The notes beneath the pieces were generated by a model. The model made no database searches and had not been told where the DNA came from. It worked only from the letters and a program-made list of their open reading frames with translations. Of a stretch of DNA of 64,000 nt, positions 25,116 through 34,706 are shown piece by piece. How positions within the stretch are numbered: position 1 is the first letter of the stretch; each line of letters begins with the position of its first letter. Both the position numbers and the translations under genes were made by a program. This stretch comes from Synergistales bacterium (GTDB taxonomy: Bacteria > Synergistota > Synergistia > Synergistales > Aminithiophilaceae). The stretch is from NCBI GenBank assembly GCA_018433595.1, contig JAHDQY010000019.1:41646-105645 (forward strand), written 5' to 3'.

Positions 25116-25437
25116 TAATAAAAATACAGAATAACGAAGCCGAAAAAGTTGCGCGGCGCAAGGCATCCGTCCTGAACCGATGGACTCCGTCACGGGACAG
25201 GGCTGGCTTGGAATTCGGAAACCTTGTCGTCTCAAACTGATTCATGAAAAAACGGCGCTTTCTGTCAGAATACCATTCTTTCACGAACAGCCACGACAAG
25301 ATCAGATCGTGTGGCCTGAACCGAGCTGGAGATTGCCCTGACCTTTCAGCAGACGGCCGAGTTCGAGCCCTGCAATGGAGTTTTCCCCTCGCCTCCAGTA
25401 TCATGGAAAAAACCATTTCAGGAAGAGAGGGGATTCC
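25116..25437. other. Intergenic region between higB and the KefB-type gene
   Basis: About 320 bases without a credible gene. It begins AT-rich, becomes mixed, and contains the right copy of the 16-bp direct repeat (25320-25335). Nothing else was recognised; the promoter of the antiporter gene should be here but no good match was found. Confidence 0.5.
25320..25335 (+). repeat. 16-bp direct repeat, right copy, flanking higBA
   Basis: Identical to 23506-23521. The flanking words also resemble each other (gtggcc(t/g)ga lies before this copy and after the left copy). Confidence 0.5.
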
Positions 25438-27441
25438 GTGGGTATCGCCACCGATCTCATCGTCATCGTCATCGTCGGGCTCCTGGGGGGACTGGCAGCC
25501 CGGAGATTCAACCAGCCTCTCATCCTGGGCTATATCCTGGCCGGCATCGTCGTCGGCCCCTTCACGGGAGGGATCACCCTCTCCGGAGCCGCGGAGATCG
25601 AGCAGCTGGCCGAGATCGGCGTGGCGCTGCTCCTCTTCTCGCTGGGGCTGGAGTTCTCCCTGAAAAGCCTCAGACCGATCCGGGCCATCGCCCTCGGCGG
25701 CACGGCGATCCAGATCGTCTTCACCTTCCTGATCGGCATCGGCCTGGGCCATTACATGGGCTGGGACATCATCGCCTCCCTCTGGTTCTCCGTCGCCGTC
25801 ATCTCCTCCAGTACGGCCGTCATTCTCAAGACCCTCTCCTCTCGGGGACAGATGGGCACCCTCTCAAGCCGGGTCATGCTGGGCATGTCCATCATCCAGG
25901 ACATCATGGTGATCCCCCTCATGGTGCTCCTGGTCAACATCGGCTCCTCCGGGTTTTCTCCGATCGACGTGCTGTGGCCTCTGGGGAAGGTCATCCTCTT
26001 CGTCCTGGCCATGCTTTATGCGGGGGCCAGAATCATCCCCCTCATGATGAAACACGTCGCCCGCTGGGAATCGCGAGAGCTCTTTCTCCTCGCCGTGACG
26101 GGAGTCGGCCTCGGCGTGGGATATCTCACCTACTCCTTCGGCCTCTCCTTCGCCTTCGGAGCCTTCATCGCGGGGCTGGTCCTGAACGAGTCCGACTACG
26201 GCCGGGCGGCCCTGAACGACCTCATTCCCGTGCGGGACCTCTTCGGCCTTCTCTTTTTCGTGACCATCGGCATGCTGCTCGATCCCTCCATCCTCTTCTC
26301 CCACTTCACCGCGACGCTGCTCATCCTGACCGTCGCCACGCTGGGAAAGGGAGCCGTTCTCGCCGGCGTAACCCGCCTTTTCGGCTACCGGAACATCATT
26401 CCCCTGGCCGCGTTTCTCGGCATGATCCCCATCTCCGAGATCGCCTTCATCGTCCTTCAGCGCGGCCTCGATATCGGAGCCGTCAGCCCGTCCGTGTACG
26501 CCCTCTCCTTGAACGCCGTCATTCTCTCCATGCTCCTGGGCCCCCTGGCGACGGGCCTCACGGCTCCCGCCTACTCCCTGATCAGGCGCTTCGGACGGCC
26601 CGTTGAAATCCGGTCCGCCAATCTCCCCGTCACAGGGTTGTCCGGCCACGTCGTCATCGCCGGAGGGGGCACCTTCGCCCACCGCATGGGCTTCATTCTC
26701 CGCAGCCTCGAAGTCCCCTACCTCATCATCGAGCCCCATCACGCCTCCTTCCTGGAAGGACGGCAGGAGGGGCTGAGCCTCCTCTTCGGCGATCCGGGGC
26801 AGAGCGCCATCCTCGAAGCGGCCGAAATCGAGCGGGGACGTCTTCTCATCGTCACCCTCCGGGGCGTGCTGGAGACCCTGGACGTCGTCAGAGCCGCCCG
26901 CAGACGGAACGCCGGGATCGACATCATGGCCCGGGGAGAGAGCCGGGAAGAGCGGCGCCTTCTGAAGGAGCACGACGTCTCCCTCATCCTCGAACCCGAG
27001 CTGGAGGCGGGGCTGGAGATGGCCCGCCAGGCCCTGCTTCAGCTGGGATTCCCCGCCACCACCGTTCAACGGGAACTCGACGCCCTCCGCCGGGTCACCT
27101 ACAACTCCCTCTTCGACAGCAGCCCCGAATACGAGGCCCTGTCCCACCTGCGCAGCGCCGCCTGTCTGATGAACATGGACTGGGTCTATCTCGACGACGG
27201 GAACCCCCTGGCGGGGAAAAGGCTCGCGGAGACACCCATTCGGGCCGATTTCGGACTCTCCGTCGTCGCCGTGGGACGGGAAGGAAAACTCGTGACCAGC
27301 CTGAGCGGCGATTTCAAGCTTCTCCAGGGCGACTACATCGCCGTCGTCGGGACTCCCGATCAGAACGCGCAGTTCGTGAAAGCCTTCGGCGAGGGGCGGG
27401 AGTTCTCGACGGCATCGAAAGAAGAAAGGAGCCGGATCTGA
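25438..27441 (+). CDS. CPA2-type cation:proton antiporter with TrkA-N/TrkA-C domains (KefB-like)
   Basis: 667 residues from GTG 25438 (GAGGGG six bases upstream); an ATG 21 codons earlier lacks an RBS. Residues 1-~385 form a 12-helix CPA2 antiporter (LAEIGVALLLFSLGLEFSL; SFAFGAFIAGLVL). Residues ~400-520 are a TrkA-N nucleotide-binding domain (GHVVIAGGGTFAHRMG), and residues ~575-655 a TrkA-C domain ending DYIAVVGTPDQ. Probably potassium or sodium exchange for protons, gated by nucleotides. It stands alone. Confidence 0.9.
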   Translation: MGIATDLIVIVIVGLLGGLAARRFNQPLILGYILAGIVVGPFTGGITLSGAAEIEQLAEIGVALLLFSLGLEFSLKSLRPIRAIALGGTAIQIVFTFLIGIGLGHYMGWDIIASLWFSVAVISSSTAVILKTLSSRGQMGTLSSRVMLGMSIIQDIMVIPLMVLLVNIGSSGFSPIDVLWPLGKVILFVLAMLYAGARIIPLMMKHVARWESRELFLLAVTGVGLGVGYLTYSFGLSFAFGAFIAGLVLNESDYGRAALNDLIPVRDLFGLLFFVTIGMLLDPSILFSHFTATLLILTVATLGKGAVLAGVTRLFGYRNIIPLAAFLGMIPISEIAFIVLQRGLDIGAVSPSVYALSLNAVILSMLLGPLATGLTAPAYSLIRRFGRPVEIRSANLPVTGLSGHVVIAGGGTFAHRMGFILRSLEVPYLIIEPHHASFLEGRQEGLSLLFGDPGQSAILEAAEIERGRLLIVTLRGVLETLDVVRAARRRNAGIDIMARGESREERRLLKEHDVSLILEPELEAGLEMARQALLQLGFPATTVQRELDALRRVTYNSLFDSSPEYEALSHLRSAACLMNMDWVYLDDGNPLAGKRLAETPIRADFGLSVVAVGREGKLVTSLSGDFKLLQGDYIAVVGTPDQNAQFVKAFGEGREFSTASKEERSRI

Positions 27442-27484
27442 CCGCCGCCGGAGAGGCGGAACAGATGGCAATATTGCATGCCCC

Positions 27485-27514
27485 TTGAAAAGACGGGGAC
27501 AATACCGCTACAAT
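27485..27514 (+). promoter_or_regulatory. Sigma70-type promoter before the SprA-like gene
   Basis: TTGAAA (27485-27490), 18-base spacer, TACAAT (27509-27514), about 70 bases upstream of the ATG. Confidence 0.6.
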
Positions 27515-27584
27515 GAGAATTGGGTTTTTGTGAATTCCCGGCTCAAGATCAGGATCTGACCCGCTTGTCGAAGGGGGGCTTTCG

Positions 27585-28541
27585 ATGAGAGTCGCGGCGG
27601 CGAATCCGGCGGCAAGGCCGGCTCCGCCCGCTCCCCGGAACAGAAGGGAGCGGCTTGCTTCCGATGCGAAGGACATCCCTCGCCTCTCCCGGCGCGAGAG
27701 GTCCGATGAACTGCGGCGCGCCGAGGAGCGCCTCCTCGAACAGGAGCGCTCCCTCACGGGAGACCCCAAGGTCCGCGACGCCGCCGTTCAGTACGAGTAC
27801 ACCATCGGCCCCGACGGGAGCCGCTACATCACCGGTGCCCGAGTCACCTACAGGGAAATCGACGAAAACCGGACGCCGGAGGAGCAAGAGGCCCCGACGC
27901 GTTCCTCTTCGGTTCGGGCCGACCTGAAAACCCCCCAGGCTCGGGAGGATCCAAGGATCGAGGCCGTCGTCGCCGAGCTGCAGAAGATCGACCGGGAGGT
28001 ACGGGCCCACGAGGCGGCCCACATGGCCGCCGGAGGCGCCTACGCCGGAAGCGCCTCCTTCTCCTACGTCCAGGGCCCCGACGGAAAGCTCTACGCCGTC
28101 GGCGGAGAGGTTTCCATCTCCGCTCCTTCAGGCCGGACGTCGGAGGAGACGATCCGCATCATGGAACAGGTCCGCGCCTCCGCCCTGGCTCCGGCCGCCC
28201 CTTCCGGCCAGGACTTCAGGGTCGCCGCCGCGGCTTCGGCCGCCCTCGCCCGCGCCAGGCAGGAGCTGGCCCTCGAAAAAAGACAGGAAACATCTTCAGA
28301 GGGGATCGAAAGGCCCCGGACGAGAGAGGCCGCCCTTTCCGGACGATCGCCTGAAAGGGGCGACGAACGCCCCGGACGAGGGGGGCTTTCCTGGGGCGAT
28401 CCCGACGACTGCTTCTCCTTCATCGCCTCCGTCGCCGATCGCGACCGCCTCTTCGCCGCCTACAGCTCCCCCTGGGCGATGGGACGGAGAGGGCCTGAGC
28501 GTTCGATGGGCATCCGCCTCGGGTCGGGGCTCGTCGCCTGA
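27585..28541 (+). CDS. SprA-like putative metalloprotease (CJM1_0395 family)
   Basis: 318 residues. The first ~130 residues are charged and low in complexity. Residues 135-200 match the SprA-related family: EVRAHEAAHMAAGGAYAG, with HEAAH at 142-146 as a zinc-protease-like site, then YVQGPDGKLYAVGGEVSI. The C-terminal third is Arg/Ala-rich and disordered in appearance. No signal peptide is seen. The family's activity has not been clearly shown; proteolysis is inferred from the HExxH-like motif. RBS GGGGGG precedes the ATG. Confidence 0.8.
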   Translation: MRVAAANPAARPAPPAPRNRRERLASDAKDIPRLSRRERSDELRRAEERLLEQERSLTGDPKVRDAAVQYEYTIGPDGSRYITGARVTYREIDENRTPEEQEAPTRSSSVRADLKTPQAREDPRIEAVVAELQKIDREVRAHEAAHMAAGGAYAGSASFSYVQGPDGKLYAVGGEVSISAPSGRTSEETIRIMEQVRASALAPAAPSGQDFRVAAAASAALARARQELALEKRQETSSEGIERPRTREAALSGRSPERGDERPGRGGLSWGDPDDCFSFIASVADRDRLFAAYSSPWAMGRRGPERSMGIRLGSGLVA

Positions 28542-28575
28542 AAGGAACCTCAACCAGCGAGCGACGTGCCGCCGT

Positions 28576-28604
28576 GAGTGGCCCTTCAGGGCCACTCGTC
28601 GTTT
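28576..28604 (+). terminator. Probable terminator after the SprA-like gene
   Basis: Nine-base stem GAGTGGCCC (28576-28584) / GGGCCACTC (28589-28597), loop TTCA, then GTCGTTT. It lies just before the pheA RBS, so it may lower read-through into pheA. Confidence 0.6.
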
Positions 28605-28624
28605 ACTCCGGAAAGAGGGACGCC

Positions 28625-29716
28625 ATGAACGAAAAAAAACTGTGCCGCCTCAGGGCCGCCGTCGACGAAATCGACGAGGCGCTGGCGCTGCTCGTCGAAA
28701 AACGCCTCGATCTGGCCCGCTCCATAGGCGAGGCCAAGGGAGAAGCGCCTGTTTTCGACCCCGGCCGGGAGCGGTCGATCATCGAGAGCCTCCAGAGGCG
28801 CCATCCCCGCATCGACCCACGAGGGCTCGGGGCCATCCACCGGGAGATCATCTCCCTCTGCCGCGCCGTCCAGGAAAGACCCCGAGTCGCCCTCATGGGA
28901 CCTGAAGGCTCGTTCTCCCAGGAGGCGGCCCATTTCGGCCTGGGACATTCCATCGAAACCCTTTTCGTCGGCGACCCCCGGGAGGCCTTCGCCGCCCTGG
29001 AGCGGGGCGAGGCGACCCTCGCCGTCGTCCCCATCGAGAACACCGTCGAGGGCGTCGTCTACTCCACCCTCGACGCCTTCGCCAAAGCCCCGTCAGGCCA
29101 CGTCATCGTCAGCGAAGTCCAGCTGCCGATCCGTCACGTCCTGGCCACCGGCGGTTCCCCGCTTGAGGAGATCGTCGAGGTCCGCTCCCATCCTCAGGCC
29201 CTGGCCCAATGCCGCCTCTGGCTGGACGCCCATCTTCCCGCCGTCCCCCGAAAGCCGTCGGCCACGACGAGCGGAGCCGCGGAAGAAGCCGCCGCCGGAA
29301 GAGGCGTCGCCGCCGTCTGCAGTGAAGCCGCCGCGAAGGCCCGAGGCCTGACGATCCTCCACCTCGCCATCCAGGATCAGCCCCACAACCGGACCCGATT
29401 CTGGGTCATCGGCCCGGCGGCGGAGGCGCCGGCGGAGGGAGCCAAGACATCGCTGCTTTTCAACGTCGCCCATCGCCCCGGAGCCCTTCTCCGGGCCCTG
29501 GACCCTCTTCGCGAGGCCAGGCTGAACCTGACCTTCATCCAGTCCCGCCCCCTGCCGGAGGACCCCTTCGAATATGTCTTCTTCCTCGACGTCGAAGGCG
29601 ACGCCGCCCGGGAACCCCTCGCCGGGGCCCTGAAAGAGATGAAGGACCTCTGTTTCCGCCTGAAAATTCTCGGTTCCTACCCCATCGTCCGGAAGGGCGA
29701 CGGGAAGAGCGTCTGA
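28625..29716 (+). CDS. pheA: Bifunctional chorismate mutase / prephenate dehydratase
   Basis: 363 residues from ATG 28625. Residues 1-~85: AroQ-type chorismate mutase (LRAAVDEIDEALALLVEKR, then IGEAKG). Residues ~92-270: prephenate dehydratase (MGPEGSFSQEAAH, VPIENTVEGVVYSTLD, the TRF catalytic motif in NRTRFWVIG). Residues ~285-360: ACT domain (HRPGALLRALDPLREARLNL) that senses phenylalanine. It makes phenylpyruvate. It lies outside the aro operon, so phenylalanine control is likely allosteric. Confidence 0.95.
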   Translation: MNEKKLCRLRAAVDEIDEALALLVEKRLDLARSIGEAKGEAPVFDPGRERSIIESLQRRHPRIDPRGLGAIHREIISLCRAVQERPRVALMGPEGSFSQEAAHFGLGHSIETLFVGDPREAFAALERGEATLAVVPIENTVEGVVYSTLDAFAKAPSGHVIVSEVQLPIRHVLATGGSPLEEIVEVRSHPQALAQCRLWLDAHLPAVPRKPSATTSGAAEEAAAGRGVAAVCSEAAAKARGLTILHLAIQDQPHNRTRFWVIGPAAEAPAEGAKTSLLFNVAHRPGALLRALDPLREARLNLTFIQSRPLPEDPFEYVFFLDVEGDAAREPLAGALKEMKDLCFRLKILGSYPIVRKGDGKSV

Positions 29717-29744
29717 AGACCCATCATTCCAAGGGAGGCAGATC

Positions 29745-30293
29745 ATGGAAACTCTCGTGAAAGGCTACAGAAACTTTCTCGTCGAAGCCGACAGGGCGCG
29801 CTACGTCGCTCTCGCCGAAGGACAGGCGCCCCACAGTCTTGTCATCGGCTGTTCCGACAGCCGCATCATCCCCGAAGCGATCTTCGGCGCCGGACCGGGG
29901 GAGCTTTTCGTCCTCCGCAACGTGGGCAACCTCTGCCGCGTCGACGACCTCGCCGTCACCTCCGCCGTGGAGTACGCCGTGGGCCATCTCAAAGTCCGCC
30001 ACGCCGTCATCCTCGCCCATGGCGACTGCGGCGCCGTCAAGGCCCGCCGCTCCTTCGACGAAGTCCACGAGGAGTCGCTGCGGCAGTGGCTCGGCGAAGA
30101 AGGCGGCGGCGGTTGCGGCCTTGAGGAGGCCATCAAGGACTGGGGAAAATGCCAGCTCGAGCGCCTTGAAAGCCTCCCCGCCGTGAAGACGGCCCTGGCC
30201 CGGGGCGACCTCGAGACGGGACTCTTCTACTTCGACCTGGAAACGCTCCGCCTCGACCGCTACGCCGACGGCCTCTGGAAGCCCGTCGTCTGA
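29745..30293 (+). CDS. Beta-class carbonic anhydrase
   Basis: 182 residues. Zinc and catalytic positions of beta carbonic anhydrase are all present: Cys36, Asp38 and Arg40 in GCSDSR, His92 and Cys95 in AHGDCGA. It interconverts CO2 and bicarbonate in the cytoplasm. It follows pheA by 28 bases behind AAGGGAGG and may be co-transcribed with it. Its last 34 bases overlap the 3' end of trpA on the other strand. Confidence 0.93.
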   Translation: METLVKGYRNFLVEADRARYVALAEGQAPHSLVIGCSDSRIIPEAIFGAGPGELFVLRNVGNLCRVDDLAVTSAVEYAVGHLKVRHAVILAHGDCGAVKARRSFDEVHEESLRQWLGEEGGGGCGLEEAIKDWGKCQLERLESLPAVKTALARGDLETGLFYFDLETLRLDRYADGLWKPVV

Positions 30294-31078
30294 ACCTCGT
30301 CAAGGACCGCCCTCAGCGATCGAACCAGCCGCCCCGTCTCCTCAAGGAGACGGGGCGCATCGTCCCGGAACGCCTCGGCGAGCCGGACCAGGGCGCTGCC
30401 GACAACGACGCCGTCGGCGAAAGAGGCGCAGAGGCGGGCCTTTTCCGGGCCGTCGATGCCAAAGCCCAGGGCGAGAGGGAGCGACGTCGCCTTCCGGACC
30501 CGGGCCATGTAGGCCTCCAGTCCTTCGTAAAGGCTCTTTCCCGTCCCTGTCACGCCCAGAAGGGAGACGCAGTAGAGGAAGCCCCGGCTGCGGGAACCCA
30601 CCGCCGCAAGGCGGTCGGGAACGGCGTTGGGCGTCGCCATCAGGACGGCGTCGACGCCTTGGCGCTCCAGGGCCCCGTAGAGCCTCCCCCCCTCGTCGAA
30701 GGGGAGATCGGGAACGATGACGCCGGAGACGCCCACCTCGGCGGCATCGTGAGCGAAACGCTCCTCTCCGTAGCTCAGGATCGGGTTGTAGTAGCCCATG
30801 AGAACCAGCGGCGCCCGGATTCCCCCCTTGAGGTCTCCGGCAAGGGTGAGAACCTTCTTCAGCGTCGCCCCCTTCCGGAGGGCCCTCTGGCCCGCCCTCT
30901 GGATGATGGGGCCGTCGGCCTGGGGATCGGAAAAGGGGACACCCAGCTCGATGATATCGGCACCGGAGGCGTCGAGGCAGGCGACGCAGTCGGCGGTGAC
31001 GGCCAGATCGGGATCTCCGGCGGTGACGTAGGTGACGAGGGCCTTGTGCCCCTCGAAAGCGCTGGAAAGACGGCTCAT
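30260..31078 (-). CDS. trpA: Tryptophan synthase alpha chain
   Basis: 272 residues. It cleaves indole-3-glycerol phosphate to indole and glyceraldehyde-3-phosphate. Motifs: [20 protein letters not shown] (~residues 33-52, catalytic Glu and Asp), [22 protein letters not shown], and the phosphate-binding [11 protein letters not shown]. Last gene of the trp operon; ATGA overlap with trpB; tail-to-tail overlap with the carbonic anhydrase gene. Confidence 0.95.
   Translation of the reverse strand: MSRLSSAFEGHKALVTYVTAGDPDLAVTADCVACLDASGADIIELGVPFSDPQADGPIIQRAGQRALRKGATLKKVLTLAGDLKGGIRAPLVLMGYYNPILSYGEERFAHDAAEVGVSGVIVPDLPFDEGGRLYGALERQGVDAVLMATPNAVPDRLAAVGSRSRGFLYCVSLLGVTGTGKSLYEGLEAYMARVRKATSLPLALGFGIDGPEKARLCASFADGVVVGSALVRLAEAFRDDAPRLLEETGRLVRSLRAVLDEVQTTGFQRPSA
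30330..30357. other. 13-bp perfect palindrome inside the end of trpA
   Basis: CGCCCCGTCTCCT (30330-30342) and AGGAGACGGGGCG (30345-30357) with a two-base centre. It lies 37 bases past the carbonic anhydrase stop and within trpA coding sequence. It could form a strong hairpin in either transcript, but no T-run follows. Confidence 0.45.
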
Positions 31079-32262
31079 GACGCGCTCTCCCCTTTCTTCA
31101 GGTAGGCTTCGATGGAGTTCATGTCCTTGTCGCCCCTCCCTGAAAGCCCCACGACGAGAAGGGTCTTCCCGTCGAGAGAGGGGACCCGCTTCATCGCCTC
31201 GGCCAGGGCGTGGGAGCTCTCCAAGGCCGGGATGATCCCCTCAAGACGGCAGAGAAGGAGGAAGGCCTCTACGGCCTCGGTGTCGGTGACGGAAACGTAT
31301 TCGGCCCGGCCCGACTCCTTGAGGAAGCTGTGTTCGGGGCCGACGCCGGGGTAGTCGAGCCCTGCCGAGAGGGAGTAGGCCTCGACAACCTGACCGTCGC
31401 CGTCCTGGAGCAGGTAGGAGCGGCTGCCGTGGAGGACGCCGACACGGCCCGCGCCGAGAGTGGCGGCATGGCTGCCCGTATCGAGCCCCCGTCCGGCGGC
31501 CTCGACGCCGACGAGGGCGACGGGATCGTCCAGGAAGGGGTAGAAAAGCCCCATGGCGTTGCTGCCGCCTCCGACGCAGGCCACGAGAAGATCGGGAAGG
31601 CGCCCCTCGTCGGCAAGGATCTGACGCCGCGTCTCGTCACCGATGACGCGCTGAAAGTCGCGGACCATCATGGGATAGGGGTGGGGCCCCACGACGGAGC
31701 CGATGATGTAGTGCGTCTCCTCGACGGTGGCCACCCAGTGGCGGATCGCCTCGTTGGTGGCGTCCTTGAGGGTTCCCGTCCCCGAGGTGACGGGGACGAC
31801 TTCGGCGCCGAGAAGCCTCATCCGATCCACGTTCACGGCCTGACGGCGCATGTCCTCCTCTCCCATGAAAACGGTGCACTCCAGGCCGAAGCGGGCCGCC
31901 GCCGTCGCCGTCGCCACGCCGTGCTGGCCGGCTCCCGTCTCGGCGATGACGCGCCTCTTGCCCAGACGGCGGGCCACCAGGGCCTGTCCGAGGGCGTTGT
32001 TGATCTTGTGGGCCCCCGTATGGTTCAGGTCCTCCCGCTTGAGATAGACCCGGGCCCCACCGAGATGCTCCGTCAGCCTTTCGGCGAAATAAAGCGGCGT
32101 CGGCCTGCCTCCGAAACGTTCGAGGAGAAAGGCCAGCTCCCCCTGAAAGATCTCATCCCTGCGGAGAACCTCGTAGGCCCTCTCCAGCTCCTCCAGAGCC
32201 GCCATGAGAGTCTCCGGAACGTAGCGCCCCCCGAAGGGACCGTAATACCCTCTCTGCGTCAT
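31075..32262 (-). CDS. trpB: Tryptophan synthase beta chain
   Basis: 395 residues, normal length. PLP lysine is Lys86 in [13 protein letters not shown]. Other landmarks: [28 protein letters not shown] (~108-123), the glycine-rich [10 protein letters not shown] (~residue 231) and [10 protein letters not shown] near the C-terminus. It condenses indole with serine. Type 1 TrpB, consistent with an adjacent trpA. Four-base overlaps with trpF and trpA. Confidence 0.96.
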   Translation of the reverse strand: MTQRGYYGPFGGRYVPETLMAALEELERAYEVLRRDEIFQGELAFLLERFGGRPTPLYFAERLTEHLGGARVYLKREDLNHTGAHKINNALGQALVARRLGKRRVIAETGAGQHGVATATAAARFGLECTVFMGEEDMRRQAVNVDRMRLLGAEVVPVTSGTGTLKDATNEAIRHWVATVEETHYIIGSVVGPHPYPMMVRDFQRVIGDETRRQILADEGRLPDLLVACVGGGSNAMGLFYPFLDDPVALVGVEAAGRGLDTGSHAATLGAGRVGVLHGSRSYLLQDGDGQVVEAYSLSAGLDYPGVGPEHSFLKESGRAEYVSVTDTEAVEAFLLLCRLEGIIPALESSHALAEAMKRVPSLDGKTLLVVGLSGRGDKDMNSIEAYLKKGESAS

Positions 32263-32909
32263 CGTTCGTCTCCTTTCTCCGCCTCGGGTCGCCTGACGCG
32301 GCCCAAGACCCGCATGACCTCTTCCATCCGCCCGGGGTCCTTGACACCCGGCGCCCGTTCGAGACGGCTGTTGAGATCGACGGCGGCAGGACCCGCCCTT
32401 TCGATGGCCCGCCTCACGTTCTCCGGTCCCAGCCCCCCGGCGAGAATGATAGGTCTAGCAAAGTCAACTCCTCTAAGCACATTCCAGTCGAAAACCTCTC
32501 CCGTTCCCCCGCCTTGCCCTCCCCTCTTCGCATCGAAGAGAAAGGCGTCGGCCACGCCGTCATAGTCCCGGACCCTTTCCAGGTCCTCCCTTCCGGCGAC
32601 GGGGAAGGCGACGATCCGCCGCAGGGGGACGGAGGCGACGACGGCGGGGCTCTCTCCGCCATGAAACTGGACGGCATCGAAACAGCGGGAGTCGACGATC
32701 CGCTTGAGCTCCCCTCTTTCCATGGCGGCGACGACGGCGACGACGGCAACGAAGGGAGGGATGAGAGGAAGCAGCCTCTCGACGGCCTCCAGCGTCACCC
32801 GTCTGGGACTTTCAGGCGCCAGAATGAAACCCAGGGCGTCGAAACCGAGCTCGACGGCGGCCCTCACGTCTTCGGCCCGGGTCAGGCCGCAGAGTTTGAC
32901 CCGCGTCAT
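32259..32909 (-). CDS. trpF: Phosphoribosylanthranilate isomerase
   Basis: 216 residues. N-terminal [19 protein letters not shown] carries the catalytic Cys. [12 protein letters not shown] follows, then the catalytic-Asp region [17 protein letters not shown] and the phosphate-binding [15 protein letters not shown]. (beta/alpha)8 barrel enzyme acting after TrpD. Short overlaps with trpC and trpB. The length is slightly above average. Confidence 0.93.
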   Translation of the reverse strand: MTRVKLCGLTRAEDVRAAVELGFDALGFILAPESPRRVTLEAVERLLPLIPPFVAVVAVVAAMERGELKRIVDSRCFDAVQFHGGESPAVVASVPLRRIVAFPVAGREDLERVRDYDGVADAFLFDAKRGGQGGGTGEVFDWNVLRGVDFARPIILAGGLGPENVRRAIERAGPAAVDLNSRLERAPGVKDPGRMEEVMRVLGRVRRPEAEKGDER

Positions 32910-33649
32910 GACACCACCCCCCTCAGGGAGGCGATGAGCTCCGCCGGAGCGTCGGAACGGACCAGGGCCTCGCCGACGAGAACGCCCGCCACGCCGCAGG
33001 CTTCGAGGCGCTCCACGTCACGGCGGCTGAAGATGCCGCTCTCGGCGACGATGAGACAGCCGCCGGCGCCGAGGCGATCCCTCTCGGCGACGAGGCGCTC
33101 CGTCGTCGCCAGATCGACGGTGAAATCGCGCAGATCCCTGTTGTTGACGCCGATGATGGGCGCGTTCACGTCAAGGACCCGGTGAAGCTCCCCCTCGTCG
33201 TGGACCTCGACAAGGCTCTCCATCCCCAGGAAAGAGGCCAGATCGATCATCTCCTTCAGCCGCTCGCGAAGAAGAGCGGCGATGAGGAGGACCACGTCGG
33301 CGCCGAGGAAAAGGCTCTCGTAGATCTGGAGAGGGTCGATGAGGAAATCCTTGCGCAGCAGCGGGAGGTCGACGGAGCGTCGGACCTGCCGGAAGATTCC
33401 GGCGTTCCCCTGAAAAAAGGGGCCATCGGTGACGACGGAGATCGCTCCGGCCCCTCCCCTGACATAGGCCCCGGCCAGAGAGAGGGGATCGAAATCCTCC
33501 CGCAGAAGGCCCTTGCTGGGCGAGGCCTTTTTGATCTCGGCGAGGACCGTAACGGCCGGTTCCGCCAGGACGGCGGCCAGAGAGCGCCGGGGGCGGCGAA
33601 GGGCTTCGACCTCCTCCAGCTTGGAACGGACGATCCGGTCGAGAATCAT
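32906..33649 (-). CDS. trpC: Indole-3-glycerol phosphate synthase
   Basis: 247 residues. Family signatures are intact: VLAEIKKASPSKGLLREDFDP (core EIKKASPSKG, catalytic Lys and phosphate site), PLLRKDFLIDPLQIYES, LVEVHDEGELHR, IGVNNRDLRDF and VAESGIFSRRDVERL. It closes the indole ring. It is monofunctional, not fused to trpF. Overlaps trpD and trpF by four bases each. Confidence 0.95.
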   Translation of the reverse strand: MILDRIVRSKLEEVEALRRPRRSLAAVLAEPAVTVLAEIKKASPSKGLLREDFDPLSLAGAYVRGGAGAISVVTDGPFFQGNAGIFRQVRRSVDLPLLRKDFLIDPLQIYESLFLGADVVLLIAALLRERLKEMIDLASFLGMESLVEVHDEGELHRVLDVNAPIIGVNNRDLRDFTVDLATTERLVAERDRLGAGGCLIVAESGIFSRRDVERLEACGVAGVLVGEALVRSDAPAELIASLRGVVS

Positions 33650-34671
33650 GCCACCACCTCCCCGTCACGGCCGAAGGCGCGGACGTCTTCCAGCTTCCCG
33701 GCGGCCCGGCCGTCGTCGAGAACCTCAGCGGCCAGAGCGACGCCCTCTTTCAGCGAGATCACCCTGTCGGCGACGAAGAGAGCCGCCCCGGCGTTGAGGA
33801 GGACCAGATCCCGGGCCGGCCCCCTCCTTCCCTCGAAGATTTCGACGGCCAGAGCGGCGTTCTCGGCGGCATCGCCACCCCGGGCCGCTTCGAGAGGCGC
33901 TTCCGGCAGCCCGGCCTCTTCCGGGAGAAGCGTTCTCTCGTCGAAACGCCCCCTTTCAAGAAGACAGACCCGATTGGCCCCTGCCAGAGTCAGTTCGTCG
34001 GCCCCTCCGGCGCCGTGAACCACGAGGGCCTTTTCGACGCCGCACCGTTCGAGGACCTCCGCCAGGGGCCGCACCAGGTGGGGGGCGAAAACGCCCACCA
34101 CCATCCGATCGGGCCGGGCCGGATTGGTCAGGGGGCCGAGGACGTTGAAGATCGTCCTGATTCCCAGGGCCCTGCGGATGGGGGCCACATTCTTCATGGC
34201 CCGATGAAAATGGGGGGCGAAAAGGAAGCCGAACCCCACGCGCTCGACGGCGGCCTCGACATCCCGTCCGTCCTCGAAAAGGGGACAGCCCAGCGCCTCC
34301 AGCAGGTCGGCGCTGCCGCAGCGGCTCGAAACGGACCGGTTGCCGTGCTTGGCCACGGCGACCCCGGCAGCGGCGGCGACGAAAGAGGAGAGGGTCGAGA
34401 TATTGAAGGTCCCCCTTCCATCGCCTCCGGTGCCGACGACATCGAGAAGAGGCCGTTGCGGGACGGTGACGGCCTGAGCCTTCTCCCGCATCACCGAAGC
34501 GGCGGCGGCGATCTCATCGACGCTCTCCCCCTTGGCCCGCAAGGCTGTCAGGAAGGCCGCCACCTGAAGTTCGGGGACCTCTCCCTCCATGAGGGCCTCC
34601 ATGGCACCCGTCATCTCCTCGCGGCTCAGGTCGCATCGGCCCATGAGACGTTCCAGCTGCACTCTCAACAT
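33646..34671 (-). CDS. trpD: Anthranilate phosphoribosyltransferase
   Basis: 341 residues. Motifs: DVVGTGGDGRGTFNISTLSS (core GTGGDGRGTFNIST, ~residues 78-91), KHGNRSVSSRCGSADLLEALG and NVLGPLTNPARP. It transfers phosphoribose to anthranilate. It is separate from TrpG here; 35 bases separate the two genes, the only gap in the operon. Confidence 0.95.
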   Translation of the reverse strand: MLRVQLERLMGRCDLSREEMTGAMEALMEGEVPELQVAAFLTALRAKGESVDEIAAAASVMREKAQAVTVPQRPLLDVVGTGGDGRGTFNISTLSSFVAAAAGVAVAKHGNRSVSSRCGSADLLEALGCPLFEDGRDVEAAVERVGFGFLFAPHFHRAMKNVAPIRRALGIRTIFNVLGPLTNPARPDRMVVGVFAPHLVRPLAEVLERCGVEKALVVHGAGGADELTLAGANRVCLLERGRFDERTLLPEEAGLPEAPLEAARGGDAAENAALAVEIFEGRRGPARDLVLLNAGAALFVADRVISLKEGVALAAEVLDDGRAAGKLEDVRAFGRDGEVVA

Positions 34672-34706
34672 CCTGCTCCACTCCTCTCAGCTCGGCTCCA
34701 GGCCCT

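Noticed and set aside
28605..28624. Leader attenuator for pheA
   Set aside because: The gap before pheA is only 83 bases, has no Phe-rich ORF, and its hairpin is best explained as the terminator of the preceding gene.
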